DNA of 64,000 nucleotides from Bacteriovoracaceae bacterium (GTDB lineage: Bacteria > Bdellovibrionota > Bacteriovoracia > Bacteriovoracales > Bacteriovoracaceae): contig CANFHC010000008.1 of the NCBI GenBank assembly GCA_947446575.1, forward strand, positions 1-64,000, written 5' to 3'. The notes under the pieces are model-generated. The model saw only the letters and a list, made by a program, of their open reading frames with translations, searched no databases and was not told where the DNA came from. Shown one piece after another: positions 17,333 to 26,173 of the stretch (position 1 is the stretch's first letter; the number at the start of each line of letters is the position of its first letter). The position numbers and the translations under genes are program-made.

Positions 17333-18453
17333 GCGAGTTTGAGTGCTTCAAACTCATCTTGATAAAGGCCATCATAAAGCTCAATGAGGTCAATTAATTT
17401 CTTTTGCCGCTGGAATGCTTCCGGGGGGTGAAGTTCGTCGTTTTTAAATCTTTTTCTGATATAAATTTTAATAGCAGTTTTTTTAGTATTCTTCTCTTTT
17501 CTTTTGCGAGTTAGCAAATTATCAAGCTGATAGATCTTATTTAAAAATTGGGAATTTTGCTTTTTCTTTAATTGAAAAATATCCTGCTCTTTTATGCTAT
17601 TCCAAATAACCCATGGGTCAATGTCTTCTCTTAAAATTTTTGAAAGCGTTAAATAGATAGCTGGATCAGATTCAAAATTATCTCCCATCAAGACCAACTC
17701 GTCGGGAATTCCAGTCATCAGAAGAATATCTAAGAGGTGATTGAGCTTGTAGAGACCTTGAGACTTTAAGTCTTTGGTAGTGAGTTCTCCTTCAAGAAAA
17801 GAAAAAAAGTGACGGTAATCTTTAAGAAATATTCCAGCAGAAAAAATATTATTTTTATAAAGCCAGTCGCGAATAGAATCTTCATAAAAATGGGGTGACG
17901 CCGAAAGAATAAATGGGTGATGGCCCATACGAATGTAACGGTGTAGGAGATTTACGCTACTCGCTACCGTGGGATTTACATCTATCGGTCTAGTTAATGA
18001 GCGATAAACTTCTTTAGTAGTTGAGTATTTTGTATCTACTAAGGTTTTATCAAAATCACAGATGATCAATTTTTTTGGAGAAAATATTCTTAGCGGAATA
18101 TAGGTTCCTAAGTGCAGTTCAAGGCCTGGTCGTTTTTTAACTTCGTAAAGTTGTAGAATCTCAATGTCTCCGCGCTCTTTTGTAAGAGGAATTTTAAAGT
18201 TAAAATTTCCGAATGAATCAGACTCAAATGACTTTTTGTAAATTTCTTTCTGATCTTTAGTCACCCCAACAATTTTCATGGTGAATTGATAGGCGTTCAA
18301 AAGACGTAAGGCCTGAATGGGAAATTTAGGTGTCGGGATATCAAGATCGAGATTTTGAGCAATCAAATTCTCTTTCATAGTAATGGAAGCCTTGATGTTG
18401 ATTGAGTCATCAGTCACTATGGCCAAAAAATGAACGAGATGTGGTCTTTTCAT
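17293..18453 (-). CDS. Cytoplasmic APP1-type (DUF2183) HAD phosphatase
   Basis: This 386-residue protein has an N-terminal beta-rich domain (about residues 1-125). A HAD domain follows with ICDFDKTLVDTK as nucleophile motif, ILSASPHFYED as the second motif and MGDNFESDPAIY as the acidic motif. The combination is characteristic of the APP1/DUF2183 phosphatidate phosphatase family. The C-terminal 80 residues are Lys/Arg-rich and could bind membranes or nucleic acid. No signal peptide is seen, unlike the paralogue at 272. A role in lipid-phosphate turnover is inferred. Confidence 0.75.
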   Translation of the reverse strand: MKRPHLVHFLAIVTDDSINIKASITMKENLIAQNLDLDIPTPKFPIQALRLLNAYQFTMKIVGVTKDQKEIYKKSFESDSFGNFNFKIPLTKERGDIEILQLYEVKKRPGLELHLGTYIPLRIFSPKKLIICDFDKTLVDTKYSTTKEVYRSLTRPIDVNPTVASSVNLLHRYIRMGHHPFILSASPHFYEDSIRDWLYKNNIFSAGIFLKDYRHFFSFLEGELTTKDLKSQGLYKLNHLLDILLMTGIPDELVLMGDNFESDPAIYLTLSKILREDIDPWVIWNSIKEQDIFQLKKKQNSQFLNKIYQLDNLLTRKRKEKNTKKTAIKIYIRKRFKNDELHPPEAFQRQKKLIDLIELYDGLYQDEFEALKLAQEKSVNGADKTI

Positions 18454-18530
18454 AATTAGGAATTTGATCTTATAATAGATTATTAGCTAACAATTAATTA
18501 TAGCGATAAAATAGAGAAAAGGAATTTAAA

Positions 18531-19280
18531 ATGATGGTAGCGGCAGAGACAGTTTTTATTGAACACTTAGGGCAAGTGGACGCCTATCTCGGGATGGGAA
18601 TTAAGATTGTCACCGGGCTGATTCTGGGAAGTTTGGTGGGCTATGACCGCGAACAGAAGATGAAGAATGCAGGGATCAAAACGAATGTTCTCATTTGTTT
18701 AGGTGCAACACTGTATACAGCTATCTCTATGTTGGGGCATGACCAAGGTGGTGGGATCAATTACGATGCAGCCAGAATACCCGCACAGATTGTGTCAGGT
18801 ATTGGTTTTTTAGGTGCCGGCGCGATTATGCAAGATAAGGGAAATATAATTGGTCTAACAACAGCTGCAACGATTTGGGTTGTGGCAGCTATTGGGATGA
18901 CAATTGGTTATGGTTTTCCAGTTATCGCTACAATTTTTACATTAACAATTCTTTCTGTACTTAGGCTACTGGGCCCAATCTACCAGGGCTTCGAATCGAC
19001 AAAAAATCACCGTTATTTTCATATTGAGATTTTATCTAATGGAGATATTAAAAACTTTGTTAAAGAAATTGTATTCAATATAACTGACCGTATTGATGAA
19101 CTTCATGAAGAGATTCTGGATAAAGAAAAAAATCAACGCCATATTGATTTTTATGTTTATTTACATCCTAAAAAAATGCGAGTCATGAGTGAAGAGTTAC
19201 GCGATATTGTTCAAGTTGAAAAAATGCATTATCACCAAATCGAAAGCAAATCGATTAAACGTGATTTACCAGAAGATTAA
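18531..19280 (+). CDS. MgtC/SapB-family membrane protein
   Basis: This 249-residue protein has the MgtC core: GLILGSLVGYDREQKMKNAG, LICLGATLYTAIS, RIPAQIVSGIGFLGAGAIM and GLTTAATIWVVAAIGM, forming about four to five membrane helices. A cytoplasmic C-terminal domain of about 90 residues follows, similar in position to the ACT-like tail of MgtC. MgtC proteins inhibit F-type ATP synthase or aid Mg-limited growth; which applies here is unknown. AGGAA precedes the first of two adjacent ATGs. Confidence 0.88.
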   Translation: MMVAAETVFIEHLGQVDAYLGMGIKIVTGLILGSLVGYDREQKMKNAGIKTNVLICLGATLYTAISMLGHDQGGGINYDAARIPAQIVSGIGFLGAGAIMQDKGNIIGLTTAATIWVVAAIGMTIGYGFPVIATIFTLTILSVLRLLGPIYQGFESTKNHRYFHIEILSNGDIKNFVKEIVFNITDRIDELHEEILDKEKNQRHIDFYVYLHPKKMRVMSEELRDIVQVEKMHYHQIESKSIKRDLPED

Positions 19281-19282
19281 GC

Positions 19283-20461
19283 TTAGAGTTTTTGGATTTT
19301 ATATTGAAGAGTGCCATTTTCATATTTTTGAGTAATGGACTTAGAGTTTAAAATATCTTTAGAATTAAAGTCTTTACTATAAAGCTCGTTGCGAGTGGAT
19401 TTATTAGTTGATCCATCCTCAGCTTCCATAGAATCCGTAAAGCGTCTAGTGAAAGTCATTTTAATGTCTCTGCCATGGGCCGAGAGATTCACATTTTCTT
19501 TTTCATGTTCTGGAACTTTAATTGAAACAATCATTTCCTTCTCCAGATCTACTACAGAAGGAGTGAGAGATTCAATTCGATAAAATTTATCGTCAATTTT
19601 ACTAGTAATCAATTTTTTTTGTTCCGAATTTTGATTAACAATACTTTTGACATCTTTTTCAAGATGGATTTTCAAATCAGCTAGAACAGCATCATGTTCT
19701 TTGACTAATTTCTCATAACGAATTTTAAAATCATTTTGTTTTTGGGCCATCATTTCTTTTTGATGATTATCTAAATAGGAGAGTTCAGCTTTATGGACAT
19801 TGCTTTTTTCCTCCTCAATGAGCTTATTGTCTTTTAAATCTCTCGCAACAACATCTTTAAGTTCTTTTTGTTGAATTCGGACTTCTTCATCATGAGCTTT
19901 GATATTAGCTTCTAGTTGAGCTCTATAATTTTTTTCGTCATTTATTCCTTTTTGATTAAAGTCATTCGAAAGAGCATTGAGTTTGGTTCTTGTCGCTGTT
20001 TCAAGGTGATTTTTCCCGGCCCTTGATTTATCAGACATGAGTTGAACATTACTTTGAGTTTGAGCATGAATATCTTCTTGCATCTCTCCAGCATGTTTAT
20101 ATTGCTCTTGTATATTGCTCATAAACTGCTCTCTTGAGTTTTGTATTTTACTTTCATGGTCATTTTTAATGGCCATTTCCTCAAAAGCCACACTCTTTTG
20201 TGTGCGCTCTAAATTTTCTTTGTAGCCATTTAATTTTTCTTCATATTCATGGCTTGCTCCAATGAGCATATCCTCATTTCTTTTGAGGCTGTTCACGTAT
20301 TGTTCTTCACCAAAAGATTTGGCAGCTTCAATTTTTTTATCATAAAGAGATTTGACATTTTCGAGTTCGGCTTCTTTTGCCGCATTTTGATTGCGGATTT
20401 TTTCATCCATTTTTCGTGCAAATTCTGCAGTACTTGCGGAGCTATTGTCACTGACTTTCAT
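19283..20461 (-). CDS. Long coiled-coil protein with Hsp20-like C-terminus
   Basis: This 392-residue protein is almost wholly charged alpha-helix from residue 10 to about 300, rich in Lys, Glu and Gln with heptad spacing. The last 90 residues change character: IVSIKVPEHEKENVNLSAHG then RDIKMTFTRRF resembles the beta-strand pattern of an alpha-crystallin (Hsp20) domain. No signal peptide is present. Its ATG overlaps the stop of the preceding secreted protein gene (TAATG). The Hsp20 resemblance is by eye and should be treated as a hypothesis. Confidence 0.6.
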   Translation of the reverse strand: MKVSDNSSASTAEFARKMDEKIRNQNAAKEAELENVKSLYDKKIEAAKSFGEEQYVNSLKRNEDMLIGASHEYEEKLNGYKENLERTQKSVAFEEMAIKNDHESKIQNSREQFMSNIQEQYKHAGEMQEDIHAQTQSNVQLMSDKSRAGKNHLETATRTKLNALSNDFNQKGINDEKNYRAQLEANIKAHDEEVRIQQKELKDVVARDLKDNKLIEEEKSNVHKAELSYLDNHQKEMMAQKQNDFKIRYEKLVKEHDAVLADLKIHLEKDVKSIVNQNSEQKKLITSKIDDKFYRIESLTPSVVDLEKEMIVSIKVPEHEKENVNLSAHGRDIKMTFTRRFTDSMEAEDGSTNKSTRNELYSKDFNSKDILNSKSITQKYENGTLQYKIQKL

Positions 20462-20775
20462 TACTTAACTCCTAGAGCTGGAATTGTAGCGGATGCCTCT
20501 GATAATTCTTTGCCTTCACTGATCGTACAAACAGGAAGATGAGAGGTGTTTCCCATGCACTGCCATGAACGCAAAAGATTGACTTCTAAAGTTTCACCAC
20601 CGCCATGGTAGGCCAGATAAGCGATAGGGTTAAGGGTGGATGTCACAAGTTCTGATTCAACAACTGTTATATTTTGAGTTTTTGGTCGCACATAATATTG
20701 ATAGACCCTGTATTCACCAAAAGCTTGTGAAGAAAAGAGCAAAAAAAATTTAAAAAGAATGAATTCTTTTTTCAA
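20461..20775 (-). CDS. Small secreted protein, unknown
   Basis: This 104-residue protein has a signal peptide ending near AFG and a mature part starting EYRVYQYYVRP. Two Cys (WQCMG, PVCTI) may form a disulphide. It starts at a TTG that directly follows the TAA of the upstream gene, and its stop overlaps the next ATG, so it is the middle gene of a tight three-gene operon. I recognise no family. Confidence 0.65.
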   Translation of the reverse strand: MKKEFILFKFFLLFSSQAFGEYRVYQYYVRPKTQNITVVESELVTSTLNPIAYLAYHGGGETLEVNLLRSWQCMGNTSHLPVCTISEGKELSEASATIPALGVK

Positions 20776-21177
20776 TTAGTGGATCTCAGGTTTTTGATCG
20801 AGGATTTTTCCTTCAACTAATTTTAAAAATGCTTTCATGAAAAGTTTTCTATCTTCATCTTCCATTGATAAAAGAACTGTTTTTTTATGTTCTAATTGAC
20901 GATGTTTAGAGACCCGTTGAAAAAGTTTTTTTGCTTTTGCTCGCTCAAGACCTGTAATTTTATGAAATTTTTTTTCTTTCATCTCTGGATCTAATAGCCA
21001 AGAATTGTGAAAAAGAGGAAAGTGCCCCTGTGTTCCTAATTGTATTAAAGCTTTCATTGATTCTTCAGGGCGATAGTGAATTTCCAAGACTTCCTCCACG
21101 ATATTTAGATCTAGTTTTAATGATAAATGAAGAAGCTTGTATAATAGGAGAGGGTAACTCTTTCCAGTGGTCCCCAT
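20776..21177 (-). CDS. Small helical cytoplasmic protein, unknown
   Basis: This protein of about 133 residues is basic and helix-rich with no signal or membrane segment. I start it at ATG 21177, preceded by TTAGGAAAA; an in-frame TTG exists at 21192. It leads a three-gene operon with the secreted 104-residue protein and the coiled-coil protein. The final HxxE-like composition gives no functional clue, and I recognise no family. Confidence 0.6.
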   Translation of the reverse strand: MGTTGKSYPLLLYKLLHLSLKLDLNIVEEVLEIHYRPEESMKALIQLGTQGHFPLFHNSWLLDPEMKEKKFHKITGLERAKAKKLFQRVSKHRQLEHKKTVLLSMEDEDRKLFMKAFLKLVEGKILDQKPEIH

Positions 21178-21249
21178 TTTTCCTAAAATCAAAGTGTTAT
21201 TAAAAAAATATAATAACTGTCACATTTGCTCGGTCATAATTGTAGGGGG

Positions 21250-21269
21250 TGCAATTTTTGCAAATTGCA
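21250..21269. promoter_or_regulatory. 8-bp inverted repeat upstream of barrel operon
   Basis: TGCAATTT at 21250-21257 and AAATTGCA at 21262-21269 form a perfect inverted repeat about 80 bases before the barrel gene. It lies where a promoter or operator for the 21349-23117 operon would be expected. Function is unproven. Confidence 0.35.
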
Positions 21270-21290
21270 GTTATTCTATATGAGGACCTC

Positions 21291-21344
21291 ATGAAGATGG
21301 TCCGGCATAAGGCCTGTAAAACTTTTGCGCCCAAGGATTGGTGA
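21291..21344 (+). CDS. Possible 17-residue upstream leader peptide
   Basis: ATG 21291 is preceded by GAGGACCTC and opens a 17-codon frame (MKMVRHKACKTFAPKDW) ending in TGA at 21342-21344, only four bases before the barrel protein ATG. The spacing would allow translational coupling or attenuation. It overlaps GGACC/GGTCC and GGC/GCC complementary segments. It may be chance, since such short frames are common. Confidence 0.3.
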   Translation: MKMVRHKACKTFAPKDW

Positions 21345-21348
21345 ATAA

Positions 21349-22233
21349 ATGAAATCATTTTTTAGTATTTCGCTTTCAACTCTTTTTTTACTATCTTTCA
21401 ATGCTTATGCGTTGGTTGATTATAGTGAAACAGTTAATGATCCCAATCCAAAGGCAATGCCAAATCAATTAACTTCTAAAATGCCAAATGCGGCTCGCTC
21501 TGAGTCTAAATCACTCATATGGAAATCAGATTTTTCATTTGCTACTAATTATGAATCTATGGAAATTGATGCTGATAAAATTGGTGTTTTTAATTTAAAC
21601 ACTCACGTGCAAACACCATTTAATATTTATTTGGATCTTACTTATTGGCAGGCCCAAGAAAAACTTGGATCTCAAAGCGGAAATCCTAAAGCGATTATTG
21701 GTTTCAACTGGCTGCGTTTTGGCTCACCTGCTGATGAAGCAAAATTCGATTTTTATGGTGGTGGTCGATTTGCTGGAACTTCTGATTTGGCCAGCTCTCG
21801 AACAGATAAAATATTTGGAGTTGAAACGACTAAACGTTTTGGAACTTTCGGCCTGGGGCTTGGTTATGATATTTCTTTAACTGGAGCACCAAAAAAAGAA
21901 GCTGATATGGGAATTGGAAACATTCACCGCATTATTGTGAGTGGCGGCTGGATGGTTTCAAATGATATTCAATTTGAAATTGAGTTAGAAAATTTTAAGA
22001 TTGCAGAGTCAAATGATAAAAGTCGTGCGAATTACCTATTAAAAAGTGTTAGTTTTTCAACTTTGTCTCCTAAACTTAACTTAACACTTGTCCCAGCTGT
22101 GAATCTTGAATTAGGGGCCCGTTTTAAAACAAACAAAGCTAAGCTTGATCAAAATCTAGCTTCTGCAAAATTGTTTGATTTGCACGGAGTTTATTCTAAT
22201 TCATTGTTTGCTGGTTTAAACTTTAATCTTTAA
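21349..22233 (+). CDS. Outer-membrane beta-barrel-like protein
   Basis: This 294-residue protein has a signal peptide ending near AYA. It then shows alternating amphipathic strands of about ten residues (for example IYLDLTYWQAQEK and NLELGARFKTNKA), ending in FAGLNFNL. That pattern is typical of bacterial outer-membrane barrels, although the last residue is Leu rather than the usual Phe or Trp. Its stop overlaps the start of the next gene (TAATG). Specific function is unknown. Confidence 0.6.
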   Translation: MKSFFSISLSTLFLLSFNAYALVDYSETVNDPNPKAMPNQLTSKMPNAARSESKSLIWKSDFSFATNYESMEIDADKIGVFNLNTHVQTPFNIYLDLTYWQAQEKLGSQSGNPKAIIGFNWLRFGSPADEAKFDFYGGGRFAGTSDLASSRTDKIFGVETTKRFGTFGLGLGYDISLTGAPKKEADMGIGNIHRIIVSGGWMVSNDIQFEIELENFKIAESNDKSRANYLLKSVSFSTLSPKLNLTLVPAVNLELGARFKTNKAKLDQNLASAKLFDLHGVYSNSLFAGLNFNL

Positions 22234-23117
22234 TGAAATTTAATAAACCACTCTATTTTTGCACTGAATGTAAGTCTGTTGTTAAGCAATTGCAAAAACT
22301 TCTTTTTGTTGAAGAGCATTCTACGAAAGGTTTTTGTTCAGAAACATGCATTGAAGATTTTTATCATCCTCTTGTAAAGCATTTTGAAAATCTAGATAAA
22401 AAAACGAGAAAAGAATTGAGTATTGACCGAGAAGCTATTTATCAGACAAAAGATGATAAAACTTTAGTTGAAGAAGTTTTGCATACTCCAAGTGAAGTTT
22501 GGCAAATTGAGAATGAGCTAAGTGAATCATTCTTTAGCTATATTCGTCACTATGAAGATTACAGTGCTATCGTTCTTTGCACAGTTTATAACAAGCAAGC
22601 GTCGTTTATATTTTTTAAAACACTTACTCGCTCTGAAGAGTATTTGCAGGAGTTTCGTTTAAAAAAATCTGAGATAATTGAAAACGAAAGGCATGCTATT
22701 GAAGAAGTTGAGAGCATTTCAGGAGAATCCTTTAACGAAGAAGATTTTCAATTCATGCAATTGCTTGAAAGCAAAAAATCAAGTTTGCTAGCAGATCTAC
22801 TCACAAAAAGATTAGACTCTGATATCTCCTTTGAAGAATTTACAAATTATGAATTTTGTTTTCAAGAGACCTTAGAAACTCCAGATGAAGTTTTTGAAAG
22901 CAAAGATAAAGAAGGCGATGTATTTTTTACTTATATAAAATCTTTTATCAAAGATCAGAGTAATTTCTTTTATATTATTTCTTGCTTAAAAAGAGTAAGC
23001 GCTGAAAGTACTGAAGATGTCAGCGTATTTCCTGTTTTAGCTTTCCCAACTAATGATATGGACTTGTACTTAGAATTTAGGTCAGGAAATAGAATCGCTG
23101 GACCTTTAAAAAATTAA
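22233..23117 (+). CDS. Cys-finger protein with internal repeat, unknown
   Basis: This 294-residue cytoplasmic acidic protein starts with FCTEC and FCSETC pairs (residues 9-42), a likely zinc finger. Two similar blocks follow: TPSEVWQIENELSESFFSYI near residue 85 and TPDEVFESKDKEGDVFFTYI near 216, each followed by a hydrophobic strand and Cys. The blocks faintly recall PBECR-type nuclease-like domains, but that is a guess. It overlaps the barrel gene by one base, so they are one operon. Confidence 0.65.
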   Translation: MKFNKPLYFCTECKSVVKQLQKLLFVEEHSTKGFCSETCIEDFYHPLVKHFENLDKKTRKELSIDREAIYQTKDDKTLVEEVLHTPSEVWQIENELSESFFSYIRHYEDYSAIVLCTVYNKQASFIFFKTLTRSEEYLQEFRLKKSEIIENERHAIEEVESISGESFNEEDFQFMQLLESKKSSLLADLLTKRLDSDISFEEFTNYEFCFQETLETPDEVFESKDKEGDVFFTYIKSFIKDQSNFFYIISCLKRVSAESTEDVSVFPVLAFPTNDMDLYLEFRSGNRIAGPLKN

Positions 23118-23125
23118 AATTGAAC

Positions 23126-23809
23126 TTAAAAAGTTTTGTAGACGTATTGCCCGACATTTTTGAAGGCTGTACAATAATTGCTGTTGTAATATGGGTACGC
23201 CAACATATTCATACATGTTTTATAAGCGTCTAATGTCATCACATAAGCATTAAAAGGTGAGTTGTAGTACCAACTTAAATCTTTAAAGAAAATCACGCCA
23301 TTAATAGTTGCCCCTGAATATTGAGCGTATTTAATAAAAGTGATTTTCCTAACAGCTTTTGGATCTTTAAAATAACCGCACATTGGGTTTCCTACATAGA
23401 TAGAGTTTGATCCACTGCTAGTTGTTGGTATAAGACAAATGCTTACATCTCCATTGTTTCCTGTTGGAGGAGTCTTAAGTTGGAAATAGACGACGCTTTT
23501 ATCAGTTGAACTTTGGCAAAGTGTATAGTCACCTAAATGGGTACTCGAAGATTCAAATCCTGTCGCTCCATCTGTAGAAAATTTACATTTAGTAGCATCG
23601 CTCGGAACAGTAGAAGTTGTGCCAGTCGTTGTAGTTGTTGTTGTTGTCGCACTTCCTGTGTCGGTCAAGTTTACAAAGGCACTTGAGCCAGGATTAGTGT
23701 TGGTAAGTCCGTTAGATGAAGTACTACTTAAGGCCCTTTGGCTTCTTGGTGAGTCACATGAAGAGAGCGTACCTGCAAGAGCTAGGACTAATAAAATATT
23801 TTTTTTCAT
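23126..23809 (-). CDS. Lipoprotein with Thr-rich linker
   Basis: This protein of about 227 residues starts with a lipoprotein signal, ending in lipobox LSSC. I use ATG 23809, which has GGTGAGAG upstream, rather than an earlier in-frame start at 23851. The mature part has a low-complexity Ser/Thr linker (a run of eight Thr) and then a compact Cys-containing domain of about 150 residues. I recognise no family. The linker suggests a domain displayed away from the membrane. Confidence 0.7.
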   Translation of the reverse strand: MKKNILLVLALAGTLSSCDSPRSQRALSSTSSNGLTNTNPGSSAFVNLTDTGSATTTTTTTTGTTSTVPSDATKCKFSTDGATGFESSSTHLGDYTLCQSSTDKSVVYFQLKTPPTGNNGDVSICLIPTTSSGSNSIYVGNPMCGYFKDPKAVRKITFIKYAQYSGATINGVIFFKDLSWYYNSPFNAYVMTLDAYKTCMNMLAYPYYNSNYCTAFKNVGQYVYKTF

Positions 23810-23951
23810 AAAATCTCTCACCTTTAAAAAATTCAGGGGCGCTATAATCATTATACTTATCGGATCTTAGTAAAAATAGTTGAGGCGAATATTTGCCTAG
23901 GCGTCTATCAATTTTCGTTAACTTAGGAGCAATTTCTCCCGATAAGAATTT

Positions 23952-25223
23952 ATGATAAAAAAGGTCATAATCTTGAGTATTGCGCTTTTATTGATAGTGG
24001 CCGGTGGCTGCCTCATTGCAATTGCTCCTTATCATATTTACACCCTAACTTTAACGGAAGGTGTTCAAACTCGATTTTTGGAAATGAAACCAAGTCCGGG
24101 CGTATTTTATGATGGCCAGGATTTTGTTTATTCACAAATTGAGAATGCTAATATCGACAAAGCACTCTTTGCAACATTTCATTTTTCAAATTTTGAAATG
24201 CCACTTCCTTTTAATCATCCTATTTTTTCTTTAATACCAACTATTAAGATAGAAAGTACCGGGCCTAGGCTCGGGGCCAGTTTTGTCGATGGGAAAAGTT
24301 CTGAATTATTTTCTTTTATGTTGGAGAAAGCATTTAAGCTTGAAACCATATCTGGTAATCAAAAATTATTTTTGCTGCCAATATTTAAAAATCATATAGC
24401 TCGCAAGTCAGAAGAAGAAGTTTGGCATGATCTTTTTTCTAAAAAACTTTCTCTTCCATCTAATTTTGGAAAAAGTTTTTATGAATCACTTTTAACCCTT
24501 AGAAAAGTTTCTTATAGTGACCTTGTTTATAATCTTTATATTCTTTACAATCGAGCTCATCTTTTTCCTTCGAATATTTTGAAAATTGCTTTCGATCCAA
24601 TAACAAAACATGGATTAATAGAATTACCAAGCAATGATCCAAAACTGAAGCAAGAGCGCTTATATATCATTGAAAAAGGTATTGTATACTCATTAACGAT
24701 TGTTAGTAAAAACGATAATGAAGCTGCAGAAAATTTGCGTAATCGAATTTTAAAAGAAACGGTATATAAAAGTAGTACGGCTGATTCGGCAATTCCAATT
24801 TATGCTCAATATAAAAATATTTCTTACGGACGCCGTATTGATCAACAAGGAATGATGTATTTGTATGCGGCATGGTCTCATGATTTAACTAATAAGGACT
24901 TCGTGAGAGTTATTATTTTATTTTTAGAAAGAGGAAAGTCGAACCTTAAATTCCTGAAACCTTTTTATGAATATGCTTATAAAAAATTTGGATCCAATCT
25001 TTCCTCGGACAATGAATTTTTATTAGAGACGGCTTCGGAAAAACTTAAGCGCAGAATGAAAGAAGATTTGGAAAGTGAAGTAAAAAAAGAGGAACAAATC
25101 TTAGCTCCTAAATATGATGGAAAATTTGATTCTCCGGAGGAGAAAATTAAGTATAATTTGCAAAAAGCTAAAGAAGGTAAAATAAATTCTGATGACTCAG
25201 ATAAAGTTTTATTGCAGGAGTAG
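23952..25223 (+). CDS. Membrane-anchored protein, unknown
   Basis: This 423-residue protein has one N-terminal membrane segment (residues 4-27), then a large soluble domain and a charged C-terminal tail rich in Lys/Glu (from about residue 360). The anchor, with no clear cleavage site, suggests a periplasm-facing protein held in the inner membrane. Only weak AT-rich sequence precedes the ATG, with no obvious Shine-Dalgarno site. I recognise no family. Confidence 0.6.
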   Translation: MIKKVIILSIALLLIVAGGCLIAIAPYHIYTLTLTEGVQTRFLEMKPSPGVFYDGQDFVYSQIENANIDKALFATFHFSNFEMPLPFNHPIFSLIPTIKIESTGPRLGASFVDGKSSELFSFMLEKAFKLETISGNQKLFLLPIFKNHIARKSEEEVWHDLFSKKLSLPSNFGKSFYESLLTLRKVSYSDLVYNLYILYNRAHLFPSNILKIAFDPITKHGLIELPSNDPKLKQERLYIIEKGIVYSLTIVSKNDNEAAENLRNRILKETVYKSSTADSAIPIYAQYKNISYGRRIDQQGMMYLYAAWSHDLTNKDFVRVIILFLERGKSNLKFLKPFYEYAYKKFGSNLSSDNEFLLETASEKLKRRMKEDLESEVKKEEQILAPKYDGKFDSPEEKIKYNLQKAKEGKINSDDSDKVLLQE

Positions 25224-25225
25224 AG

Positions 25226-26149
25226 CTAAATTTCAAATGCCAAACCAACTCCTATTTCAAGTCCATTTATTGATCCAATTCCATTAATCAATTTTTCGTT
25301 GCTATCGTATACATTTTCAATTTGCAAAACCTTATAATTTCTATAGGCCATAACACCGAATAAATGATATTTATTATTTGGGAAAAAAACAATTTTTCCT
25401 CCAAAAGTTGGTCCGTAGATAAAAGCATTAGGTTCAGTATCTAAATTGCTTTTTATTTTTAATTGTGCGCCAACAGTGAAATCGAATGAGAGATTTAGAT
25501 CTAATAAAAAAAGAGATGTTCGCATTAGTGTATAACCCAAAATTGGCTTAAGAACGTAAAAACTTAGATCAATATTGGAACTGGTAATTGTATTGTACTC
25601 AAAAGCTCCACCCCAAAACATTTTTCCATTTACTTGGCGGTGAATTAAGGAAATATCATAACCAACAATACTAGATTTTTCATTGCCTTCGATTGCAGAA
25701 TAAAGGTTTTTAGTATCATTTCCCGCACCATATTCATGGATTGCAAAATAGGCAGAGTTATTTTCTGAGAGTTTTTCTTCAGGTTTGATCAAAATAATAT
25801 CTATATTATGTTCTCTGGGAGCACCACGTTTTGCATTTAGCGTTTCAATAGATTCGTTCTCAAAATGGATACTTTTAGCTTCTATGAACGCCAATCGGCC
25901 ATAAACGATTAAAGGGACGAGGTCGGGATTTTTTTTTCTTGGATTTCCGACTGTAATTAGTCTGTCATTGGAAATATAGCCTAATGGGCTATTCATATTT
26001 TCATCAGAATATACAACAGCTCGAGGGATAATAACTCGCGCTAAGTGAGTTCCAACCAGTAAATCACTGGTACTTTCCGCAACTGCCATTATAGGAGTGA
26101 CGAATAAAAAAATACATCCTAAAATAAGGGCATTCAATTTTTTAAGCAT
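25226..26149 (-). CDS. Exported protein: SH3-like domain plus barrel-like C-terminus
   Basis: This protein of about 307 residues has a signal peptide ending near AVA. Residues about 25-90 (VVYSDENMNSPLGYISNDRL region) resemble a bacterial SH3-like domain. The C-terminal 180 residues alternate in amphipathic strands and end in GVGLAFEI, as in an outer-membrane barrel. I start it at ATG 26149; longer frames reach 26206 but would overlap the divergent gsk start. Function is unknown. Confidence 0.6.
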   Translation of the reverse strand: MLKKLNALILGCIFLFVTPIMAVAESTSDLLVGTHLARVIIPRAVVYSDENMNSPLGYISNDRLITVGNPRKKNPDLVPLIVYGRLAFIEAKSIHFENESIETLNAKRGAPREHNIDIILIKPEEKLSENNSAYFAIHEYGAGNDTKNLYSAIEGNEKSSIVGYDISLIHRQVNGKMFWGGAFEYNTITSSNIDLSFYVLKPILGYTLMRTSLFLLDLNLSFDFTVGAQLKIKSNLDTEPNAFIYGPTFGGKIVFFPNNKYHLFGVMAYRNYKVLQIENVYDSNEKLINGIGSINGLEIGVGLAFEI

Positions 26150-26173
26150 TAGATAAATTATAAGGGGCATTTC

